Source of the DNA: Chlorobiaceae bacterium
GTDB lineage: Bacteria; Bacteroidota; Chlorobiia; Chlorobiales; Chlorobiaceae
Length of the DNA stretch: 63,943 nucleotides
Reading direction: 5' to 3'
Assembly: GCA_013335405.1 (NCBI GenBank)
Contig: JAAXVR010000013.1
Span: 1 to 63,943, forward strand
Shown: positions 58,052 through 63,943 of the stretch, piece by piece
How the letters are laid out: each line of letters starts with the position of its first letter
How positions within the stretch are numbered: position 1 is the stretch's first letter
The notes under the pieces: model-generated
The model's database searches: none
What the model saw: the letters and a program-made list of their open reading frames with translations, nothing else
What the model was told of the DNA's origin: nothing
Translations under genes and position numbers: made by a program

Positions 58052-59593
58052 ATGCAATCGGTCTTAGTACTGGATTTCGGTTCCCAATATACCCAGCTCA
58101 TTGCACGTCGCATCCGCGAACTTGGCATCTATTCCGAAATTCTTCCCTACAGCACAACACCTGAAAAAGTCAGGGAACACAACCCGAAAGCGATCATCCT
58201 TTCAGGGGGCCCTACCAGCGTGTACAGCGATTCACCGATCTTGCCCGATGCAGGTATCTTTTCGCTCGGCATTCCCGTACTCGGAATCTGCTATGGGCTG
58301 CAGGCGATCGCGAAGCATTTCGGCGGAGAGGTGGCAAGTGCTGCGAAACATGAGTTCGGTCGTGCAAAAATCTTCGTGAGCCGGAATGATGAGCATGAAA
58401 GTCCGCTCTTCCGCAACATTCCCGATTCAGACGTCTGGATGAGCCATGGCGACAAGGTTGTCCGTATGCCGGAAGGGTTCAGGGTCACGGCAAGCAGCGG
58501 GAATTCCGAAATGTGCGCCATCGAGAGCTTTGGCAGCAGGGCGGCCCTGAAAGTCTACGGACTGCAGTTCCACCCCGAAGTTCAGCATACCCTTTACGGA
58601 AAACAGCTCCTTTCGAATTTCCTTATCGACATTGCCGGAATTGTCCCTGACTGGTCGTCGAGAAGCTTCATCGATCACCAGATTGAGGACATCCGACGCA
58701 AGGCAGGCAAGGAGACCGTCATCTGCGGCATCAGCGGCGGGGTCGACTCGACCGTTGCTGCGGTGCTGGTCAGCAGGGCAATCGGCAAGCAGCTCCACTG
58801 CGTCTTCGTCGACAACGGGCTCCTGAGGAAAAACGAAGCGAAAAAGGTCATGAGCTACCTCAAACCGCTCGGCCTGAAAGTCACCCTTGCCGATTCGTCC
58901 GACCTTTTCCTGAAACGCCTCCAGAACGTGGCATCACCGGAAAAGAAACGCAAAATCATCGGCAGGACCTTTATCCAGGTCTTCAATGAACATGTACACC
59001 AGGAGAAATTCCTGGTACAGGGAACGCTCTACCCGGACGTCATCGAGAGCGTGAGCGTCAAGGGACCATCGGAAACCATCAAGTCGCACCACAATGTCGG
59101 CGGACTCCCGAAACGCATGAAACTCAAGCTCATCGAACCGCTCCGTGAGCTTTTCAAGGATGAGGTGCGCTCCGTAGGACGCGAACTCGGTATCAGCGAG
59201 GATCTCCTCATGCGACACCCCTTCCCGGGTCCGGGACTTGCCGTCAGGGTGCTCGGTTCGGTCAGCGGAGAACGTCTGGACATCCTCCGTGAAGCTGACG
59301 ATATCTATATTGAAGAACTCAAATCCAGCGGCCTTTACCAGCAGGTCTGGCAGGCTTTTTCCGTCCTGCTGCCGGTACAGTCGGTTGGCGTGATGGGTGA
59401 CAAGCGTACCTACGAAAACGTGCTCGCTCTGAGGGCTGTCGAATCGTCAGACGGTATGACCGCCGACTGGGCCCAGCTGCCCCATGACTTCCTCGCGAAG
59501 GTCTCAAACCGGATCATCAACGAGGTGAGGGGCATCAACCGCGTAGCCTACGACATCTCTTCAAAACCACCGGCGACGATCGAGTGGGAATAA
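58052..59593 (+). CDS. guaA: GMP synthase (glutamine-hydrolysing)
   Basis: This 513-residue enzyme converts XMP to GMP. The glutaminase half has the catalytic Cys at residue 80 in LGICYGLQ and His-Glu near 173-175 in QFHPEVQH. The ATP-pyrophosphatase half begins with [15 protein letters not shown] near 225 and ends with the dimerisation domain ([29 protein letters not shown]). Normal length and gene end. A stem-loop terminator follows 40 bp later. Confidence 0.97.
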   Translation: MQSVLVLDFGSQYTQLIARRIRELGIYSEILPYSTTPEKVREHNPKAIILSGGPTSVYSDSPILPDAGIFSLGIPVLGICYGLQAIAKHFGGEVASAAKHEFGRAKIFVSRNDEHESPLFRNIPDSDVWMSHGDKVVRMPEGFRVTASSGNSEMCAIESFGSRAALKVYGLQFHPEVQHTLYGKQLLSNFLIDIAGIVPDWSSRSFIDHQIEDIRRKAGKETVICGISGGVDSTVAAVLVSRAIGKQLHCVFVDNGLLRKNEAKKVMSYLKPLGLKVTLADSSDLFLKRLQNVASPEKKRKIIGRTFIQVFNEHVHQEKFLVQGTLYPDVIESVSVKGPSETIKSHHNVGGLPKRMKLKLIEPLRELFKDEVRSVGRELGISEDLLMRHPFPGPGLAVRVLGSVSGERLDILREADDIYIEELKSSGLYQQVWQAFSVLLPVQSVGVMGDKRTYENVLALRAVESSDGMTADWAQLPHDFLAKVSNRIINEVRGINRVAYDISSKPPATIEWE

Positions 59594-59632
59594 CGAGGGG
59601 CGGTCGGAAACCAGACGAATTTCTGTCAGGAT

Positions 59633-59671
59633 CAGGAGGAGCATGTTCTATCGCATGCTCACTCCTGTTTT
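59633..59671. terminator. Terminator after guaA
   Basis: Stem CAGGAGGAGCATG (59633-59645) pairs with CATGCTCACTCCTG (59654-59667) with one bulged base, followed by TTTT. It also faces the end of a truncated minus-strand gene and may serve both. Confidence 0.8.
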
Positions 59672-59686
59672 GCAATCTGACGGTCG

Positions 59687-59953
59687 TTACGCCACAACAT
59701 CCTCAAGCTTTTTCCTGATCCGGCGCCTTTCGTCGCTCCCGACCGTCGAAAGGCGTAAAACCGTCAACCCGCATTTCGCCAGCACAGCGTCTTTCAGAAC
59801 ATCACGTTCTGCCTGGCGTGTCCCTGCACGATGGAACGCATAGCCATCGACTAAAGAAAATAACCCGATTATCACCATATCTTCCGGAAGAAGCGTGTTA
59901 CACTTTTTTTTATACCGGTATCGGTACATTCCAATTAATCCCTGTAAGGACAA
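59687..59953 (-). pseudogene. Truncated DUF2726-like gene (C-terminal stub)
   Basis: The minus-strand frame (88 codons) ends with LVDGYAFHRAGTRQAERDVL, KDAVLAKCGLTVLRLST and RIRKKLEDVVA. This matches the second half of DUF2726-like nuclease-fold proteins (the ExK-containing part, ending with an ELR or RLST strand). Its first 25 residues do not fit, so the 5' half has been lost, with a junction near 59880. A full-length protein of the family is about twice as long. Confidence 0.6.
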
Positions 59954-59999
59954 CTGTCAGATAAACCATTCGCTCAACACTGATTAGAACACTGCAGAA

Positions 60000-61400
60000 A
60001 TGGCTCATCCCATCATCAATGACACAATTACCGGGGCTCATGCCGAAAAGCAGAAAAACGATAATCCGGAAACACGACACTCTATAGGGAACATCGATCC
60101 AAACAAGCCATTGCAAACCAGGATCTTTGCCTGGCACGACCTGGGAATGGCCTGGGCAGGAAACACCATCAACACCGCCATCTTTCGGCACCACGGTGTC
60201 CTTACGTTTGAAGACAGACAAACCAGCGCTTTTTATGTTGATGCAACAACGCTGCGCATCGTTCAGCGGAATCTGGAAACAGAAACAATCATAACAGCTG
60301 ATCTGGCTGGCAGGTACAATCTTTCGGATTCACATAACTGCATCAATCTGGGTGTAGACCGGGAAGGCTTTCTTCACATGAGTTATGACCTCCATGCATC
60401 CCGACTGCGATACCGCCGTAGCAAATGTCCAAACGACATATCCGCATGGACAGATGATCTCCCAATGACAGGGTTCGCCGAGGATAAAGTTACATATCCA
60501 ACATTCATCCTGCCGCATCATGGTTTTCCACTGACTCTGCTCTACCGTGATGGTGTCCATGACAAAGGAACTGCACGGATGAAAACCTATAACGAAAGCA
60601 CCCGAACCTGGCTGGACCACACCAGCCCAATCCTGAGTGGCGCAGAACAAAAGCCATGGACAAGCAATGCGTACTGGAACAGTCCCGCCATTGGATCCGA
60701 TGGCTCCCTGCATCTCTCATTTGTCTGGAGAACTCATTCGATAGGAAGGAAAGCTCTTGTCAACAATATGAACATCTGCTATGCGCGCTCTTTCAACAAT
60801 GGCGTGGACTGGGAAACCTCACGTGGAATTCCCTTTCAGTTACCCATTACACAGGTGAATGCGGAAGTTATCCATCCGGTTTCTCCAGGCAGCAATCTCA
60901 TGAATCAGTGCAGTATGGCCCTGAACAGCCGAAACTGGCCACATATCGTTTACTATGCCGACTGGCATGACGGTATTCCGCAGTATCAACATGTATGGTA
61001 TGACGGAAACTGCTGGAATAATGAAAAGTTCTCGGCAAGAACCGAACCTTTTGCGCTGCAAGGATTCGGAACGTTGAAAATACCCATCAGTCGCCCCGAA
61101 ATCCTGATTGATAACAGGGATCGGGTGTATGCATTATTCCGTGCTGATGTTACAGACCAATGCATGACTGTATGCCGACTTTCTGATAGTAACTTTTCTG
61201 CTGACCCGAAAGATAAAGCTTATATCCACAAAATCACGGAAAAGGCTTTTGGTTTTGCAGAACCGGTTATCGATCGCGGCCGCTGGCAGAAGGAAAACAT
61301 TCTCACCATCCTGTTGCAGTATAATCAGCAACCAAATGGCGATCATATCAAAGACATAGCTTTTGAACCGGTATACCTGACAGATGTGCTTCTGGAATGA
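60000..61400 (+). CDS. BNR-4 repeat-containing protein (sialidase/lyase-like propeller)
   Basis: This 466-residue protein has the BNR-4 pattern: DSHNCINLGVDREGFLHMSY, TYPTFILPHHGFPLTLLYRD, YWNSPAIGSDGSLHLSFVWR, a Ser/Arg-rich Asp-box-like stretch (ARSFNNGVDW) and RPEILIDNRDRVYALFRADV. Proteins of this family fold as seven-bladed propellers and include polysaccharide-active enzymes of marine bacteria. No signal peptide is seen at the N-terminus (MAHPIINDTITGA), so it may act in the cytoplasm or its true start may differ. It stands isolated in an accessory-looking stretch. Confidence 0.8.
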   Translation: MAHPIINDTITGAHAEKQKNDNPETRHSIGNIDPNKPLQTRIFAWHDLGMAWAGNTINTAIFRHHGVLTFEDRQTSAFYVDATTLRIVQRNLETETIITADLAGRYNLSDSHNCINLGVDREGFLHMSYDLHASRLRYRRSKCPNDISAWTDDLPMTGFAEDKVTYPTFILPHHGFPLTLLYRDGVHDKGTARMKTYNESTRTWLDHTSPILSGAEQKPWTSNAYWNSPAIGSDGSLHLSFVWRTHSIGRKALVNNMNICYARSFNNGVDWETSRGIPFQLPITQVNAEVIHPVSPGSNLMNQCSMALNSRNWPHIVYYADWHDGIPQYQHVWYDGNCWNNEKFSARTEPFALQGFGTLKIPISRPEILIDNRDRVYALFRADVTDQCMTVCRLSDSNFSADPKDKAYIHKITEKAFGFAEPVIDRGRWQKENILTILLQYNQQPNGDHIKDIAFEPVYLTDVLLE

Positions 61401-61443
61401 ATCCGGTCTTATTTTCTATCTATTTACAATCAATACCGGCCTG

Positions 61444-62031
61444 TTAAGTAATGGGGGCCAGATTTGTATCATCAGGATAACCGCTCCCCTGTATAGGTAA
61501 TCCATCTGCCCTGTACCAATGATAAACATATAATCCATCCATGATACAAGTATCATAACCGCATTTGCGAACTTTTATATCATAATCGTTATCAACCCCC
61601 ATAAATCCCTCCTTGAACCCCCCGCATCTTTTCCAAGCCTTTTTTGACGTGAGCATAACGATACCGCTGATAAGCCTCTTTGCAACTCGAGCCGATAACC
61701 CGTATGTAATCATTCTTTCCCTCCCGATTTTACGATGGAAGTACATGTCATGGTTTTGCGCTTCAGGAGAGTTCTTGTCGAAAACAATCTGTTCGTTATT
61801 TCCAATCCGGTTCGTTACCGCTGTCAGCAATCCGATCGGTAAATTTTTCCGATGGATTGTTTCAACTGCTTCTTCAAGCATTTTATACCATTCGGATGTT
61901 GTCATCATCGCATCATGATCGATGAAACACACCCAATCATCTTCAGCAACCAGTTCCATAAATTGATTATAAACCCTGCCGATATTCTTTTCGATATTTT
62001 TCGGAGCATATGCCACATAGTTATGAATCAT
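61444..62031 (-). CDS. Family-2-like glycosyltransferase, small
   Basis: This 195-residue protein has MIHNYVAYAPKNIEKNIGRV and VYNQFMELVAEDDWVCFIDH. Next comes DHDAMMTT (DxD metal site) and later GGFKEGFMGVDNDYDIKVRK, an acceptor-side acidic segment. It is a compact, full-length GT2 enzyme of the kind also seen in phages and surface-polysaccharide islands. The AAAGGGTGG ribosome site is 8 nt before ATG 62031; a GTG at 62043 is less well placed. No partner transferases adjoin it. Confidence 0.75.
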   Translation of the reverse strand: MIHNYVAYAPKNIEKNIGRVYNQFMELVAEDDWVCFIDHDAMMTTSEWYKMLEEAVETIHRKNLPIGLLTAVTNRIGNNEQIVFDKNSPEAQNHDMYFHRKIGRERMITYGLSARVAKRLISGIVMLTSKKAWKRCGGFKEGFMGVDNDYDIKVRKCGYDTCIMDGLYVYHWYRADGLPIQGSGYPDDTNLAPIT

Positions 62032-62291
62032 GTCGATTTCCACCCTTTAATTTCACGTGTTGATTTCATGGAAACTCAGCAAATCTTTTTAAAAATCTGT
62101 TCATTACGTCACCAAACAAGGAAATGCTGTGCTTATGAACAGGCATGTGGCTTTTTCTCATCAGTGTATTTACTCATTGACGTCCGGTTTCATCCGGCAG
62201 GGTCGCCAGACCATACATGAAGCGCAGTTGCCCAAACGCGAGCAGAGCTTTCTCGAGTAGCGGACCAATACCTTTATCGTTCCTGTTGGAA

Positions 62292-63698
62292 TCATTCCCC
62301 TGAGTTTTCATGTGCCTGGACCCTGGCGACTACCTTCTGATGCGGTTCGACCATCTGTTTTTTTATCATCTTGTCGAACTTTTTCCGGATTGGGGGCAGG
62401 TTGACAAGCGGGGCGACAAACATATTCAACAAAGCTATGTTGAGTCCTGCCGGAGGAAACGTCCTGTAAACGCCCATGCGGCGGAAAGCGCGGTGATCGG
62501 CGGCGAAAATGGTACGCAGGCGACCGTAAATATCATCGCGGAAGATGTTCAGGCCTCCCTCTCCGAGGAAGGTCTGCGGGCGGAGGTAGCCAGCCTGGAC
62601 GTAGGCCAGGGCACGGGCCGGCAACTGGTCGAGCAGGCGGTCGAGGTCGGCGGAATTGCCACTCTCATCGCTGACAACGCCAACAATACTGGCCCCCTGA
62701 AACCCGAAGAAACCGCTGAAAATCTCCATCAGGTTGGGAACCTGGCTGAATGGGCCTGAGATGACAAAGGCCACCTGCTTACCAATCAGGACCGGGGTGT
62801 GGGTATTGAAAAAGATGCGGTCAAAAAACATCTTCCAGCGTGAGGAGAGGTAGCGGTCCACCATTCGCCCTGCATAGATGAGAACGTCCGCTGTCATAAC
62901 GGTCGATTTGTAGAATTCGATGAATCCATCTTTGCCTGTGAAGGCGCAGTGGTAGTTTCCGCTGCATTCCAGGCAGCCCAGGCAACTGGATTTGATATCG
63001 ATGTCATGAATATTGACCACGGTCACTTCGCCTGCCAATGCGCTTCGGCAGCGCGCCACCATTTTCGCCAGATTGCTGTCGGGCTGCTCTTCATCATGCA
63101 GGATGACCACCTTCTTCCCGGCAGTGGATACAGGGTTGACCGGAAGCTCAGGCTGGTAAGAAAACTCGCGACAAGTCAAGGGTGGATACTGTCGCTGGGT
63201 GGGCACCTGGCTCCGGACGGCCTCGAAAAACTGCTGGCCGAACCGGGCAAGCTGCCGGCGACCTTCTTCCTTGAGCAGGTCATGCATATCGGGCGAGAAC
63301 GAGTCGACAAAGCGCATTTCCAGGTCGTCACAGATGGCATGGATGTAATTGTGGGCCGTGTGGTCAAAGAAGTGGATGGAGGTAGAGAGCGAGGCCGTGT
63401 ATTTACCGGCAAAGGCGGCCTCTGCGCCGCGTTCGAAGATCAGTTCGATGAAGCGTTTGTAGTGAGCGTGGACGATGAGGATATACAGGGGAAAGCCCCA
63501 CAGGACTGCGTCAGAAGCACGCACCTGCTCTATGACCTGGTTGAAAGCGGCCTGATCGGTTTCGAACCGCCTGATTCTTTGAGCGATATGGATGATGTTG
63601 AACTCATGCTGCGGATAAATCTTTGCCAGGTAGGCCACCGACTGCATGGTGACGCTCAATTCTCCCTTTGGACTGCCATTGAGAACGGTGATTTTCAT
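62292..63698 (-). CDS. NAD(P)H-dependent oxidoreductase with two flavodoxin-like domains
   Basis: This 468-residue protein has a first flavodoxin-fold domain (MKITVLNGSPKGELSVTMQS, with VRASDAVLWGFPLYILIVHA) at about residues 1-175. A second (KKVVILHDEEQPDSNLAKMV) starts near 190 and carries the Cys cluster SSCLGCLECSGNYHC of iron-sulfur flavoproteins before DVLIYAGRMVDRYLSSRWKM. A C-terminal 120 residues end basic and hydrophobic. It probably moves electrons from NAD(P)H through flavin. AAGGAGC lies 9 nt before ATG 63698. Confidence 0.8.
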   Translation of the reverse strand: MKITVLNGSPKGELSVTMQSVAYLAKIYPQHEFNIIHIAQRIRRFETDQAAFNQVIEQVRASDAVLWGFPLYILIVHAHYKRFIELIFERGAEAAFAGKYTASLSTSIHFFDHTAHNYIHAICDDLEMRFVDSFSPDMHDLLKEEGRRQLARFGQQFFEAVRSQVPTQRQYPPLTCREFSYQPELPVNPVSTAGKKVVILHDEEQPDSNLAKMVARCRSALAGEVTVVNIHDIDIKSSCLGCLECSGNYHCAFTGKDGFIEFYKSTVMTADVLIYAGRMVDRYLSSRWKMFFDRIFFNTHTPVLIGKQVAFVISGPFSQVPNLMEIFSGFFGFQGASIVGVVSDESGNSADLDRLLDQLPARALAYVQAGYLRPQTFLGEGGLNIFRDDIYGRLRTIFAADHRAFRRMGVYRTFPPAGLNIALLNMFVAPLVNLPPIRKKFDKMIKKQMVEPHQKVVARVQAHENSGE

Positions 63699-63943
63699 CG
63701 TGATTGCTCCTTATTGATCCTGTCTGCTGCTTGACAAGCGGGGATTCGGCAGGTTGCCGGTGATGACAAAGGTACAGCCCTGAACCGGTCTGCGTTTCCA
63801 AACGGGGATCGGAGGCCGGGATGAAAGTCATGGCACAACATCGGGTCGTCGAGCCGTATCATCAATATCTGACGACTATAGAGCAAAATAAGCAATACGC
63901 CATTTCTTTCTGCGTGCGCTCATTCAGTTCAGAATACAACAGG
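63699..63943. other. Right-edge non-coding stretch
   Basis: These 245 bp upstream of the oxidoreductase probably hold its promoter. Nothing else can be recognised. Confidence 0.4.

Noticed and set aside
1-63943. CRISPR arrays, insertion sequences, phage genes, rRNA
   Set aside because: I saw no regularly spaced repeats, transposase or integrase motifs, phage structural genes or rRNA sequence in the window.

Overview
The window looks like a chromosomal piece of a Gram-negative bacterium, most likely a green sulfur bacterium (Chlorobiaceae). This rests on the overall gene set and protein style, with lipopolysaccharide (LPS) genes, TamB, a TrpB2-type tryptophan synthase, ClpC, a carotenoid-desaturase-family enzyme and tRNA genes without encoded CCA. 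No chlorophyll or reaction-centre gene is present, so the assignment is an inference.

Layout. (1) 1-10.5 kb is an LPS/surface-glycan block. It holds a heptosyltransferase cut by the left edge, three family-2 glycosyltransferases, a family-9 glycosyltransferase, two decayed glycosyltransferase-type genes (about 4478-5680), the lipid A flippase MsbA, an ArnT-like family-39 transferase and the heptose adenylyltransferase HldE-C. (2) 10.5-20.3 kb is a forward run: tamB, coaBC, a family-4 uracil-DNA glycosylase, dnaB and a PTS enzyme I, closed by a strong bidirectional terminator. (3) 20.4-30.4 kb is housekeeping: ppiD, pcm, a DUF123 protein, ftsY, thiL, tRNA-Leu, trpB2 and clpC. (4) 30.7-40.5 kb mixes conserved unknowns with glpK, a small cytochrome c, a zinc-ribbon protein, a lipoprotein, a two-gene radical-SAM/DUF4130 putative DNA-repair pair and a carotenoid-type oxidoreductase. 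(5) 41.3-52.9 kb is a nonribosomal peptide synthetase (NRPS) cluster. Three one-module proteins (C-A-PCP, C-A-PCP, C-A-PCP-TE) are followed by a Sfp-type phosphopantetheinyl transferase. (6) 53-59.6 kb is again housekeeping: a GyrI-like protein, tRNA-Pro, DedA, an alpha/beta hydrolase, PBP1A and guaA. (7) 59.7-63.7 kb looks accessory: a truncated DUF2726 stub, a BNR-4 repeat protein, an isolated glycosyltransferase and a double-flavodoxin oxidoreductase.

The most striking content is the NRPS cluster. Its first two genes share a direct repeat of 1,151 bp (41334-42484 and 44856-46006) in which I found no difference by eye. The repeat covers the start region and the N-terminal lobe of the condensation domain and ends abruptly inside that domain. 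This points to a very recent duplication or gene conversion, or to an assembly collapse that must be excluded. The third module reads out the textbook valine code and carries the thioesterase. With the linked activating enzyme, the cluster looks like a self-contained line for a small peptide ending in valine, with two residues I cannot assign.
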